From assembly GCA_965201085.1 (NCBI GenBank), contig CBDAVS010000010.1, positions 323,794 through 387,793 of the forward strand: DNA of 64,000 nt, written 5' to 3'. The notes beneath the pieces were generated by a model, which was not told the origin of the DNA, made no database searches, and saw nothing but the letters and a program-made list of their open reading frames with translations. The position numbers and the translations under genes were made by a program. This DNA comes from JAPOUP01 sp965201085 (GTDB lineage: Bacteria > Pseudomonadota > Alphaproteobacteria > Rhodobacterales > Rhodobacteraceae). Positions within the stretch are counted from its first letter, which is position 1, and every line of letters begins with the position of its first letter. This document shows, in pieces, positions 8,902-17,835 of this stretch.

Positions 8902-9618
8902 TTATGGCGTTTCCTTTGGTTTGGCCTGGTGCGGTCACGCTACCACCATGCCATATTCCGGTTTGTTCTGTCCTCCCCGACACGGCGAACGGGTTGCGGC
9001 GGTGGGCTCCCGAGCGGTGTGTGTTCGCTGCGGTTCGGGTCCAGGGAGAACCGGGGAACGCGTCAACCAGCTGAACGGTTGCCGCGACCTTAGGATGGAC
9101 AAATCGCATCAACGCGCTGGCTTTGAAACTGACAGGCGCGATTTCGCTGCACATCGGCTCGTCCTGACATCCGCGGCCATTCATGTCGTTTGACATGCAA
9201 GCCGTAGACAGTCCTCCAGGTCGATTGGCGTCGCGAACTGATGGCCAGACAGCATCGATCACTTTGGCATTAGCCACATGTCCCCCCGCTTCGTTGGTAT
9301 GAAAATCACCTTGAGGTGTAAATCGTTTTTTTGACGGGTAGGGCGTGATGATGGCCTCCGAGCATCGACAAGAGCATCATGATCGCCAGAACAGTCCTAT
9401 AGTCCAGTGCTTTACGTTGAAGTCCCGTAGAGGACTGCGGATTCCGGCGATGTTCGAAAGCGTGTCTGTGACACCATTGCCACATTCATTGGACGGATCG
9501 GTTCGGAAGTTCCGAATGGAGTTTCGCGCAATCAGCCTGAAGTGGTTTCGAGGATTGTTTCAGCGCAACGGAACCCTTCTGGGCGCATGGAGAATGCAGC
9601 CTGAAAGGAACTGGACAT
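8902..9618. other. Intergenic region, no gene supported
   Basis: About 700 bases between the ABC operon and the porin stub. It should hold the operon promoter (minus strand) and the old porin promoter (plus strand). A 135-codon open frame on the minus strand (8870-9277) matches nothing I recognise and covers the operator, so it is not called. Confidence 0.55.
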
Positions 9619-9800
9619 ATGAGAAAGACTCATCTGACAACTACAGCGCCTTTAATGGGCGCGGGCGTGGCGGTTGCCGATGTCACGATAACCGGACATG
9701 CGGAAATGGGCATCCCCGGTAGCAAGGACGAAAGCACTCGCTTTCATACCGATATTGACGTCACATTCACAATGAGCGGCGAGGCCCACGACGGCATCAT
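9619..9800 (+). pseudogene. 5' stub of a Rhodobacteraceae-type porin
   Basis: MRKTHLTTTAPLMGAG followed by VAVADVTITGHAEMG is a porin signal peptide and first beta strand, then FHTDIDVTFTMSGEAHDG. A ribosome site AAGGA precedes the ATG. After about 60 residues the similarity stops abruptly against the 3' end of the glycerate kinase gene. A porin body lacking this N-terminus lies at 26667-27800 on the other strand, so the two may be halves of one gene separated by a rearrangement (inference). Confidence 0.75.
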
Positions 9801-9805
9801 GCTCA

Positions 9806-11074
9806 TCATCCCCTGTCACGCAGAAACAACTGGATGTCTGCGACGTTGGTTCCGGTCGCACCGGTTACCAGCAAGTCGCCAGCGATTCGCAGGGCGTGAT
9901 AGCTGTCGTTGTTATCAAGAAGCGAATTCGCGTTCTCCCCTGAATCCGCGATTCGCTGGGCCGTGTCGGAATCAACGATCCCCCCCGCAGCGTCGGTCGG
10001 ACCGTCACGCCCATCCGTTCCACCGGAAAGAAACACCCAGCGACCCATGATTCCATTCGCTGCCGCTGACACGTGCAGCGCAAGCTCCTGATTCCGACCA
10101 CCCTTGCCGTCACCTTTGATATTGACCGTTGTTTCACCACCCCAGATCAGCAGTTGCCTTTCCAATGGCTGTGCCTTGAAGTGGTCTACAATCTCACGTG
10201 CCGCATCGCTGACATCGCCACACAGCCGATCGGTGATTATCATCGGTGACAATTCAGGAACCGCTGCCGCAACCGCCTCAAGACATTGCCGATTTGAACC
10301 TACGACGCTGTTTCTCAGCCTAGGCGGTATCGTTTTGGAATCGGCATCCTCCTTCTGGTTCAGATAAGTCCGAACGTTCTCGGGCATGTCGCACCATACG
10401 TCGCGATCCTGAAGCAACCGAACGGCCTCGGGCGATGAGCCCAGCGGCGCAGCAGTGGGACCACTGGCGATGCATCTCGGGTCATCACCGATGACGTCCG
10501 ATATAATCAGCGTGCGAACGAATGCTGGAGATGCCAGTCGCGCCAACCCTCCGCCCTTGAGCTGCGAGAGTTGCTGACGGACAAGGTTGGTCTGGTAAAT
10601 GTCAAACCCGCGATCCAGCAGAATTTCGTTGACCTTAATTTTGTCGGCGAGGGGAATCTCACGCGGAGGCAACGGCAGCAGCGCTGAGCCACCACCCGAA
10701 ATCAGGCACAGCACAACGTCCCCGTCACCCGCCTCCAGAAGTCTGCGCTTAACCTCCTGTCCCGCCCGCAGCCCGCGTTCATCCGGGACCGGATGTCCGG
10801 CGGCAACAACCCTGCAGCCAGGAACTTCGCGGAAATTTTCAGGGTTGGTGACAACGAAAGCCTTGAAGGGCGTGTCGTTGGGGATATGACGGAGCGCCTC
10901 CTCGGCCATGGCACAGGCGGCTTTACCGATCCCGAACACGAAATAACGGCCTCGCGAAAGTTCACCCAACGGGTTCGCCGTCAGTTCGCGCCGTACGGCA
11001 AGGCATGGGTCCGCTGCCTCCACCGCGATCCTGAACAATGATCGGGCCAGGTTTCTCAGGTTCCGTTCCACCAT
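9806..11074 (-). CDS. Glycerate kinase, type 2 (MOFRL family)
   Basis: A 422-residue D-glycerate kinase of the GckA/TtuD type, phosphorylating glycerate with ATP in the serine-cycle or glyoxylate/tartrate routes. Characteristic segments are YFVFGIGKAACAMAEEAL, VAAGHPVPDERGL, LCLISGGGSALLPLPP, LKGGGLARLA, IISDVIGDDPRCIASGPT and the C-terminal MOFRL-type region WVFLSGGTDGRDGPTDAAGG and DLLVTGATGTNVADIQ. The ATG at 11074 (MVERNLRNLARSLF) is preferred over an upstream TTG at 11086. It converges on the porin stub, with its stop only a few bases from where porin similarity ends, so a rearrangement breakpoint lies here. Confidence 0.92.
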   Translation of the reverse strand: MVERNLRNLARSLFRIAVEAADPCLAVRRELTANPLGELSRGRYFVFGIGKAACAMAEEALRHIPNDTPFKAFVVTNPENFREVPGCRVVAAGHPVPDERGLRAGQEVKRRLLEAGDGDVVLCLISGGGSALLPLPPREIPLADKIKVNEILLDRGFDIYQTNLVRQQLSQLKGGGLARLASPAFVRTLIISDVIGDDPRCIASGPTAAPLGSSPEAVRLLQDRDVWCDMPENVRTYLNQKEDADSKTIPPRLRNSVVGSNRQCLEAVAAAVPELSPMIITDRLCGDVSDAAREIVDHFKAQPLERQLLIWGGETTVNIKGDGKGGRNQELALHVSAAANGIMGRWVFLSGGTDGRDGPTDAAGGIVDSDTAQRIADSGENANSLLDNNDSYHALRIAGDLLVTGATGTNVADIQLFLRDRG

Positions 11075-11514
11075 TGTCGCTCGCAACTCGCATGGCCATC
11101 CCTACCCATTGCGATAACAAACCGAGGAATTTTCACAAGGCGTTCACACCCGACTTCCGCATCCACGCCTGTGTTTTTCGCGGACGATATAGCGCTTGTG
11201 TCGCTTGGTTTCTGAGACGTTTCAAACATATGAAGTTGCTGACCTGCATCGGTCGCGGAGGTGCTTATTCGGTGCGCCGTCTTTGACACCTGGGCGGGCC
11301 ATGAGACAAACGGGGTTCCGGCGTTTGAAGATCCACCATCACGCGTCAATTGGCGGAGCGTCGGTCGCGATGATCCACCGGTGACGCAGGCAGCGCATAT
11401 GCCGCCGCCGCAGTCGCAGTCTCATCCTTGCCGCTCACGGAAGCGCGGTAATCTCTGGCCTAGATTGGTTCATTATACACGCATCACGTCGCCAGCCGAT
11501 GGCACGACCCCAAC
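11075..11514. other. Intergenic, no gene seen
   Basis: About 440 bases between the start of the glycerate kinase gene and the groEL terminator. The promoter of the kinase should lie here. No product recognised on either strand. Confidence 0.55.
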
Positions 11515-11539
11515 AAAAAGGGGCCGCTTTCGCGGCCCC
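11515..11539 (-). terminator. Rho-independent terminator of groESL
   Basis: On the minus strand a perfect 8-base-pair stem GGGGCCGC / GCGGCCCC with a GAAA tetraloop is followed by TTTTT, 27 bases beyond the groEL stop codon. Confidence 0.93.
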
Positions 11540-11565
11540 TGTCGGCATTGGATTAAGCTGGCAGC

Positions 11566-13209
11566 TTACATCATGCCGCCCATATCCGGCATGCCGCCGC
11601 CGCCCATGGCCGGGGCCGCATTCTTCGGTTCCGGCTTGTCGGCGACCATCGCCTCCGTGGTGATCAGAAGACCAGCGACCGAAGCGGCATCCTCAAGCGC
11701 GGTGCGTACGACCTTGGCCGGATCGATGACACCGAAATTGAACATATCACCGTATTCCTCGGTCTGCGCGTTGAAGCCGAATGTGGAGTCATCGGTTTCA
11801 CGGATCTTGCCCGCAACCACGGAGCCGTCCACGCCGGCATTCTCAGCGATCTGCCGCAAAGGCGCTTCCAGAGCACGGCGAACGATCGTGATGCCAGCGT
11901 TCTGATCGCTGTTCTCGCCCTTCATGCCCTCGAGCACTTTGGCTGCCTGGATCAACGATACGCCACCACCGATCACTATGCCTTCCTGAACGGCGGCTCT
12001 GGTCGAGTTCAGTGCGTCATCCACGCGATCCTTACGCTCCTTGACTTCGACCTCGGTCATACCGCCGACGCGGATAACCGCGACGCCACCTGCGAGTTTC
12101 GCGACGCGCTCCTGCAGCTTTTCACGATCATAGTCGCTTGACGTCTCTTCGATCTGCTGACGGATCTGGGCGACGCGGGCTTCGATCTCGGCTTTCTCAC
12201 CCGCACCGTCCACGACAGTGGACTCGTCCTTGGTGATCGAGATGCGCTTGGCCGAGCCGAGCATGTCGATAGTGACGCTCTCAAGCTTCATTCCAAGGTC
12301 TTCGGAGATGACCTGACCACCGGTCAGAATGGCGATGTCCTGCAGCATGGCCTTGCGGCGGTCGCCGAATCCAGGCGCCTTCACCGCGGCGATCTTCAGT
12401 CCGCCCCGCAGCTTGTTGACGACGAGCGTGGCCAAAGCCTCGCCTTCCACGTCTTCGGCAACGACCAGAAGCGGTTTGCCCGACTGGATCACCGTCTCGA
12501 GCAGCGGTACCATCGGTTGCAGCGAAGACAGTTTCTTCTCATGCAGAAGCACGAGAGCGTCTTCGAGTTCGGCGGTCATCTTGTCCGGATTGGTGACGAA
12601 GTAGGGCGAAAGGTAGCCCCGGTCGAACTGCATGCCCTCGACAACTTCGGTCTCGGTGTCGAGGCCCTTGTTTTCCTCGACGGTGATCACGCCGTCGTTG
12701 CCGACCTTCTGCATCGCGTCGGAAATCTGCTGACCGATTTCAGTCTCGCCGTTGGCCGAGATGGTTCCGACCTGCGCGACTTCGTCGCTCCCCTTCACCT
12801 CGCGGGATGAAGACTTGATCTTTTCGATGCATGTCGCCACGGCGGCGTCGATGCCGCGCTTAAGGTCCATCGGGTTCATGCCTGCCGCGACCGACTTCAT
12901 GCCTTCGCGCACGATGGCCTGGGCGAGCAGGGTCGCCGTGGTCGTGCCGTCTCCGGCCTCGTCATTGGTGCGGCTGGCCACTTCCCTGACCATCTGGGCA
13001 CCCATGTTCTCGAACTTGTCCTCAAGTTCGATTTCCTTAGCCACGGTTACACCGTCCTTGGTGATACGCGGTGCGCCGAACGACTTGTCGAGGACAACGT
13101 TGCGACCCTTCGGGCCGAGCGTCACCCTGACGGCGTCGGCGAGAATGTTGACACCCTTCAACATGCGGTTGCGGGCATCCGTTTCGAATTTGACGTCCTT
13201 AGCAGCCAT
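11566..13209 (-). CDS. groEL: Chaperonin GroEL (Hsp60)
   Basis: A 547-residue group I chaperonin, a 14-mer that folds proteins in the cytoplasm with GroES and ATP. Seen are the N-terminal VTLGPKGRNVVLDKSFGAP, the ATP site DGTTTATLLAQAI, the apical-domain segments, and the C-terminal Gly-Gly-Met tail (GGGGMPDMGGMM). Length is normal for the family. It follows groES by 50 bases in a two-gene operon under CIRCE control and ends in a clear terminator. No disruption. Confidence 0.98.
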   Translation of the reverse strand: MAAKDVKFETDARNRMLKGVNILADAVRVTLGPKGRNVVLDKSFGAPRITKDGVTVAKEIELEDKFENMGAQMVREVASRTNDEAGDGTTTATLLAQAIVREGMKSVAAGMNPMDLKRGIDAAVATCIEKIKSSSREVKGSDEVAQVGTISANGETEIGQQISDAMQKVGNDGVITVEENKGLDTETEVVEGMQFDRGYLSPYFVTNPDKMTAELEDALVLLHEKKLSSLQPMVPLLETVIQSGKPLLVVAEDVEGEALATLVVNKLRGGLKIAAVKAPGFGDRRKAMLQDIAILTGGQVISEDLGMKLESVTIDMLGSAKRISITKDESTVVDGAGEKAEIEARVAQIRQQIEETSSDYDREKLQERVAKLAGGVAVIRVGGMTEVEVKERKDRVDDALNSTRAAVQEGIVIGGGVSLIQAAKVLEGMKGENSDQNAGITIVRRALEAPLRQIAENAGVDGSVVAGKIRETDDSTFGFNAQTEEYGDMFNFGVIDPAKVVRTALEDAASVAGLLITTEAMVADKPEPKNAAPAMGGGGMPDMGGMM

Positions 13210-13259
13210 AATTCATTGCTCCTGGTTGTCTGGTTGATTCCGTTGGAAAGGGCTGCGGC

Positions 13260-13547
13260 TCAGGAAACGATCCCGAGTATGTCGCTTTCCTTCATGATAA
13301 GAAGTTCCTCACCGTCAAGCGTGATCTCGGTGCCCGACCATTTGCCGAACAGGATTTTATCCCCGGCCTTGACGTCCATCGCGATGCGTCCGCCATCGTC
13401 ATCCTTGGCGCCGTCGCCGACCGAAACGACTTCACCTTCGGCGGGCTTTTCCTTGGCGCTGTCCGGAATGATGAGGCCACCGGAGGTCTTTTCGTCGGAT
13501 TCGACGCGGCGGACCAATACCCGGTCATGCAGAGGTTTGAATGCCAT
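13260..13547 (-). CDS. groES: Co-chaperonin GroES (Hsp10)
   Basis: A 95-residue GroES that caps the GroEL ring. The start at MAFKPLHDRVLVRRVES (13547) is taken because GGAGCG lies a few bases upstream; a longer frame to 13586 would place the CIRCE operator inside the gene. The mobile-loop segment KTSGGLIIPDSAKEKPAEG and the final strand KESDILGIV are typical. First gene of the groESL operon. Confidence 0.97.
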   Translation of the reverse strand: MAFKPLHDRVLVRRVESDEKTSGGLIIPDSAKEKPAEGEVVSVGDGAKDDDGGRIAMDVKAGDKILFGKWSGTEITLDGEELLIMKESDILGIVS

Positions 13548-13579
13548 CTCTGAACGCTCCTTCGTTCGTGGTTGAGTTA

Positions 13580-13606
13580 ATGGCACTCACTTGAGGCGAG
13601 TGCCAA
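13580..13606 (-). promoter_or_regulatory. CIRCE operator (HrcA-binding) upstream of groESL
   Basis: The inverted repeat TGGCACTC, a spacer of exactly 9 bases, then GAGTGCCA, matches the CIRCE consensus apart from one base per arm. It sits 33 bases upstream of the groES start. Known CIRCE elements bind the HrcA repressor, so the operon should be heat-induced. hrcA is not in the window. Confidence 0.9.
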
Positions 13607-13867
13607 CATGGCAGATCATCTAGGAAGCGTTCGGATAGCTGTCAATGGCATCCGATGCTCCGGTCGAAAATTTTTCACCTTTCGGCGGATCCCATACCAT
13701 TCATCCGAATGGCCCGTCCTTCGTACTATTGGGATCGCCCTCGAAGCATGGCCGCACACATTGCCGCACCTCATGGGAACATGCTGGTTCCGGGACCTGC
13801 CGGACGTTAGAACCAAAACCGGCACCAAGGCGACAGGCCTCGATTCTACACGCAACGGGAAAGAACC

Positions 13868-14788
13868 ATGGCCATTCAAATCTTTGGGCACAAATCACCT
13901 GATACCGATGCAACCGGTTCGGCCATAATCTGGGCCTGGTATATGCATGAGATCAAGGGTGCCGCCGCCGAAGCCGTGCTTCTCGGCCAACCCAGTGCGG
14001 AGGCTGCCTTCGTGCTGGACCGTTGGGATATTCCCGTACCGCGGATCATAGACGGTGTCGAGCCCGGTCAGCCCGTGATCATAGTTGACACAAACAATCC
14101 CGCCGAGCTTCCCCAAGGGATTGAACAGGCCGATGTTCAGGCGATCATTGACCACCATCGGCTCGCGGGTGGCATCGCCACGAAAGGACCGATCGATGTG
14201 GCCATCCAGCCGCTGGCATGCACCGCGACCGTTATGCACGGTCTCATGGGTCAGGATGCCTCCAGGATGCCCGGCTGGGTCAAGGCGCTCATGATCAGTT
14301 GCATACTTTCGGATACACTCGAATTCCGCTCACCAACGACGACCGAACGGGATAGGTCATTGTGCGAAAGTCTGGCTGCGGAGCTGAGCCTGGATCTCAC
14401 CGCTTACGCCGCCGATCTCTTTGCCGCGAAATCGGATATTTCGAACTTTTCGGACAAGGAATTGGTGCGCATCGATTCAAAGGAACATTCAGCCGGTGGA
14501 ACAAGGTTCAGGATCTCAGTCCTGGAGACAACGGCGCCGGAAAGGGTGCTTGCCCGGAAGACCGGTATCATGGAGTCGATGGTGCATGTCGCTGTGGAAG
14601 ATGGCGTGGATCAGGTGCTTCTGTTCGTCGTGGACATTCTTAACGAGGAAGCGACCCTGCTCATACCCAACGAACTGGTCAGAACTATAGCAAAGAAAGG
14701 CTTCGGCGTCGAAGCCGATGGTGACACCGTGGTGCTGCCCGGCATCATGAGCCGCAAGAAGCAGATCATACCAAGCCTCAGTATATGA
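13868..14788 (+). CDS. ppaC: Manganese-dependent inorganic pyrophosphatase (family II, DHH)
   Basis: A 306-residue family II pyrophosphatase that hydrolyses PPi to two phosphates using Mn. The N-terminal DHH domain shows GHKSPDTDATGSA (metal ligands His and Asp), VDTNNP and the DHH motif IIDHHRLAGG. The C-terminal DHHA2-type domain includes NELVRTIAKKGF and the final VLPGIMSRKKQIIPSL with the substrate-binding SRKKQ motif. A GGAAAG ribosome site precedes the ATG. Divergent from groESL across a 260-base promoter region. Confidence 0.96.
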   Translation: MAIQIFGHKSPDTDATGSAIIWAWYMHEIKGAAAEAVLLGQPSAEAAFVLDRWDIPVPRIIDGVEPGQPVIIVDTNNPAELPQGIEQADVQAIIDHHRLAGGIATKGPIDVAIQPLACTATVMHGLMGQDASRMPGWVKALMISCILSDTLEFRSPTTTERDRSLCESLAAELSLDLTAYAADLFAAKSDISNFSDKELVRIDSKEHSAGGTRFRISVLETTAPERVLARKTGIMESMVHVAVEDGVDQVLLFVVDILNEEATLLIPNELVRTIAKKGFGVEADGDTVVLPGIMSRKKQIIPSLSI

Positions 14789-14845
14789 ACCCACGGGTCG
14801 CGCCCGCCACCGGAGGGCGCATCCCCTGAAGCATAGGAATTTCCA

Positions 14846-14923
14846 ATGATCGATCTTCGCGAAATCGGCAAACCGATCGTCATCCGCGACAACGCCGACC
14901 TGCGGTTCGGTCAGCGCGGATGA
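14846..14923 (+). CDS. Possible 25-residue leader or remnant peptide
   Basis: ATG at 14846, eight bases after AGGA, encodes MIDLREIGKPIVIRDNADLR plus FGQRG and ends in a TGA that overlaps the ATG of the next gene (ATGA). The overlap makes translational coupling to the HAD phosphatase gene plausible. It could equally be the fused ends of a deleted gene. No relative recognised. Confidence 0.4.
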   Translation: MIDLREIGKPIVIRDNADLRFGQRG

Positions 14924-15792
14924 CCCGGATCATCAAATCACTGTCTGAAATCGCGGAAGACTATGATGTGCTTCTTTGTGACCTATGGGGCTGTCTGCAC
15001 AACGGTCGGTCGCCGTTCTGGCCAGCTGTGGAAGCGCTTCGCAGCGTAAGGGCGCAAGGTGGCACCGTGGTGCTTCTGACCAACGCGCCGCGGTCCCGGC
15101 TTCAGATCGAGATTCAACTTGATGGAATCGGCGTCCCTCGGGACTGCTGGGACGTGATCACCACATCCGGCGACAGCGCCCGTGCGGCGATGTTTCGGGG
15201 AGCGGTTGGTTCACGCGTTTGGTTCATCGGGTCAAAAACTGACCTGACCGTCTTCGAGCCGTTGAAAATAACCGAAGATCCCATCGAGATCGTCCACACG
15301 GCACCGGATGAGGCGGACGGTATCGTCTGTTGTGGTCCGGAAGATCCAAATGCCGATCCGGAAGTCTATCGTCCCGAATTCGCCAGCCTTATAGAAAGAG
15401 ACGTGCCGTTGCTTTGTTTCAACCCCGATATCGTCGTCGATTTCGGTGCCAGAAGGCAATGGTGCGCCGGAGCGCTGGCGCAGCTTTACACGAGTATGGG
15501 CGGAAAGAGCCGTTATTGCGGAAAGCCGCATCCGCCGATCTACGATCTCGCCCGACAGCGTCTTTCCGCATTGGGGAAGGGTGTTCCAAACAGCCGCATT
15601 CTTGCCATCGGCGATGGCATAGCGACCGATGTCGCCGGCGCCGCCGGTCAGGGGATGGATGCGCTTTTTGTCACAGGCGGTCTTGCCGCCAAGGAGACCG
15701 CTACGGTGGTGCATCCAGACCAGTTCGCGCTAACCGATTATCTGGAAAGGGAAAATTACCATCCCCGCTATTCGATCGGTTTCCTGAGATAG
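14920..15792 (+). CDS. HAD-superfamily class IIA phosphatase (TIGR01459 type)
   Basis: A 290-residue HAD phosphatase of the group typical of Alphaproteobacteria. The nucleophile motif is LLCDLWGCLHNG, motif II is VVLLTNAPRS, the late lysine region is YCGKPHPPIYDLA, and motif III is ILAIGDGIATDVAGAAGQGMD. The class IIA cap lies between. The substrate is unknown; relatives act on p-nitrophenyl phosphate-like or sugar phosphates. Lies just downstream of ppaC and the 25-residue ORF, all on the same strand. Confidence 0.9.
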   Translation: MTRIIKSLSEIAEDYDVLLCDLWGCLHNGRSPFWPAVEALRSVRAQGGTVVLLTNAPRSRLQIEIQLDGIGVPRDCWDVITTSGDSARAAMFRGAVGSRVWFIGSKTDLTVFEPLKITEDPIEIVHTAPDEADGIVCCGPEDPNADPEVYRPEFASLIERDVPLLCFNPDIVVDFGARRQWCAGALAQLYTSMGGKSRYCGKPHPPIYDLARQRLSALGKGVPNSRILAIGDGIATDVAGAAGQGMDALFVTGGLAAKETATVVHPDQFALTDYLERENYHPRYSIGFLR

Positions 15793-15908
15793 GTGAAAAA
15801 GCAAGATTATTATATATTCAGCCCAATAATGGACCGAAAGTTACGCTCAGAATTGCATGGACGGATTGATCGCCTTACGGTGCGTCGGAATGGCGACCCG
15901 GCGGTTAC

Positions 15909-16391
15909 GTGATGCAAGCAGAGATCGAGTCAGAGGACAGATACGGGCCAGATGGAGGATTCCCACGAGGCACGATCTGTATCGAGGATCTCGAAATCGG
16001 AATGCGTCGTCATCTGCGCAAACGGATCACGGATCGCGATATCCAGCTCTTCGCCGAGATCTCGACCGACCGGAACCCTGTGCATCTCGACGACGAATAC
16101 GCCCTGAATACGATTTTCGAGGGCCGCATCGCCCATGGAATGCTGACGGCCTCGTTGATCTCGGCCGTGATCGGGGAACAGCTCCCCGGCCATGGCACCG
16201 TCTATCTTCGGCAGGATCTTCGGTTCCTCGCTCCCGTTCGCCCCGGAGACTTGGTGCTTGCGTCTGCTGAAGTCACGACCATCGATCATTCCCGCCGACG
16301 GGTAACCCTTGATTGTCTGTGCTCGGTAGGCGATAGGGTCGTCCTGCGGGGTGAGGCGCTGGTTCTGGCGCCAAGCCGTAAATTCGACTGA
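15909..16391 (+). CDS. MaoC-family (R)-specific enoyl-CoA hydratase-like protein
   Basis: A 160-residue hot-dog fold hydratase. The catalytic pair lies in FAEISTDRNPVHLDDEYA (Asp and His of the hydratase 2 motif), followed by IFEGRIAHGMLTASLISAVI and RFLAPVRPGDLVLASAEV. It would hydrate trans-2-enoyl-CoA to (R)-3-hydroxyacyl-CoA. The first codon is GTG at 15909 with an ATG immediately after at 15912; either may be used and no strong ribosome site is visible. Same strand as its neighbours. Confidence 0.9.
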   Translation: MMQAEIESEDRYGPDGGFPRGTICIEDLEIGMRRHLRKRITDRDIQLFAEISTDRNPVHLDDEYALNTIFEGRIAHGMLTASLISAVIGEQLPGHGTVYLRQDLRFLAPVRPGDLVLASAEVTTIDHSRRRVTLDCLCSVGDRVVLRGEALVLAPSRKFD

Positions 16392-16423
16392 CTTCCGGGG
16401 GGCTGCCCCCGCTTCGGGGGACG

Positions 16424-17365
16424 ATGCGCACCTTCACGACCTGGCAGGACCTGACCGAAGACTGTCGAGGCGCATCCGCCGCGATCGGCAACTTCGATGG
16501 TGTGCATCGCGGACATCAGGGCGTTATCGATATCGCCCGGGCTATTTCGCACTTTCAACGCCTGCCACTCGCTATCGTCACGTTCGAGCCCCATCCTCGG
16601 CAGGTATTCGCCCCGGATGCACCGCCTTTTCGGTTGATGAACGCCGAAACCCGTGCGCATCGCCTCGAGAAATTTGGTGTCGGATTCCTCTATCAGCTCG
16701 AGTTCACACCGGAGCTTCACAGCCTGACGCCCGAAGAATTCGCACGGACGGTCCTCGCGCAGGGTCTGGGGATCAAACAGGCGGTCGTGGGCGAGGATTT
16801 CCGTTTTGGAAAATCACGGGCCGGTTCGGCTTATGATCTTGAATATTACGGGGAGAAACTCGGTTTCGGTGTGACACCCGTAGCCTTGATCCAAAGCGAC
16901 GGTACGGAAATCTCGTCCACCGGCATCCGGCAAGCGCTCTCCGACGGGCGACCACGTGACGCCGCTGCGTTGTTGGGTCATTGGCATCGAATCGACGGAC
17001 CGGTGCTGCATGGGGAAAAACGTGGAAAGGCGCTTGGATTTCCCACGGCCAATATGTCCATAGCGGATCTCCACCTACCGAAATTCGGAGTCTACGCGGT
17101 CAGGGTCGATGTTCTCGACGGTCCCCACCAGGAAAGCTACTCCGGTGCCGCTTCCATCGGTGTGCGCCCGATGTTCGGCGTGAATTCGCCGAATCTCGAA
17201 GTTCATATCCTTGATTTCGATGGTGATCTGTATGGCACGCATCTGTCCGTCGCGTTCGTTGAATTCCTTCGGCCCGAGATGAAGTTCGTCGGCCTGGACT
17301 CATTGATCGCGCAGATGGGTGCCGACTGTGAGAGGGTGCGAGAGATCTTCGCCGGATGGCCATGA
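16424..17365 (+). CDS. ribF: Bifunctional riboflavin kinase/FAD synthetase
   Basis: A 313-residue enzyme making FMN from riboflavin and then FAD. The N-terminal nucleotidyltransferase domain has AIGNFDGVHRGHQGVI, the STGIRQAL motif follows at about residue 165, and the C-terminal kinase domain has HGEKRGKALGFPTANM and the Glu-containing strand NLEVHILDFDGDLYG. Length is normal. The next gene starts within its last codons, so the two are coupled. Confidence 0.97.
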   Translation: MRTFTTWQDLTEDCRGASAAIGNFDGVHRGHQGVIDIARAISHFQRLPLAIVTFEPHPRQVFAPDAPPFRLMNAETRAHRLEKFGVGFLYQLEFTPELHSLTPEEFARTVLAQGLGIKQAVVGEDFRFGKSRAGSAYDLEYYGEKLGFGVTPVALIQSDGTEISSTGIRQALSDGRPRDAAALLGHWHRIDGPVLHGEKRGKALGFPTANMSIADLHLPKFGVYAVRVDVLDGPHQESYSGAASIGVRPMFGVNSPNLEVHILDFDGDLYGTHLSVAFVEFLRPEMKFVGLDSLIAQMGADCERVREIFAGWP

Positions 17366-17835
17366 GCACCGATCCGATCAAACGTGACGGCCTGCGCGAC
17401 CGCTACTGGGAGCGAATCCCGCTGAAAGACCTTTCCCCGACGGAATGGGAGGCTCTATGCGATGGTTGCGGAAAGTGCTGCCTGCATAAGCTTGAGGATC
17501 CGGATACAAACGAGATCGCGTTCACCCGTATCGCTTGCCGCCTTTTGGACAACGACACCTGCCGCTGCGCACATTACAGCGCCCGAAAGAAAATCGTTCA
17601 TGACTGCGTTATGCTGACACCCTCGAATCTCGGGGAGATCGCCTATTGGATGCCGAGTACCTGTGCCTATCGGTTGATCTGGGAAGGTCGCGACCTTCCC
17701 GACTGGCATCCCCTTGTTTCGGGACGGGCGGAAAGCGTGCATGAGGCCGGTGTTTCGGTTCGCGGCTGGACGATGCCTGAATTCGAGGTGCCGGAAGAGG
17801 ACTGGGAAGACTATGTGATCGAGGAGCCCATCTGA
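17356..17835 (+). CDS. YcgN/UPF0260-type cysteine cluster protein
   Basis: A 159-residue protein with the family signature WEALCDGCGKCCLHKLED and further cysteines in ACRLLDNDTCRCAHY and VHDCVML, which could bind a metal or iron-sulfur cluster. Function is not established. The ATG at 17356 overlaps the end of ribF by 10 bases; the ATG at 17362 (ATGA overlap) is equally possible. The threonine aldolase gene follows directly. Confidence 0.92.
   Translation: MAMSTDPIKRDGLRDRYWERIPLKDLSPTEWEALCDGCGKCCLHKLEDPDTNEIAFTRIACRLLDNDTCRCAHYSARKKIVHDCVMLTPSNLGEIAYWMPSTCAYRLIWEGRDLPDWHPLVSGRAESVHEAGVSVRGWTMPEFEVPEEDWEDYVIEEPI

Noticed and set aside
8870..9277. 135-codon open frame upstream of the sugar operon
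   Set aside because: No recognisable domain, no ribosome site, and it would cover the operator and promoter of the operon.
12752..13237. 161-codon open frame opposite groEL
   Set aside because: It is fully antisense to a strongly conserved gene and has shadow-type composition.
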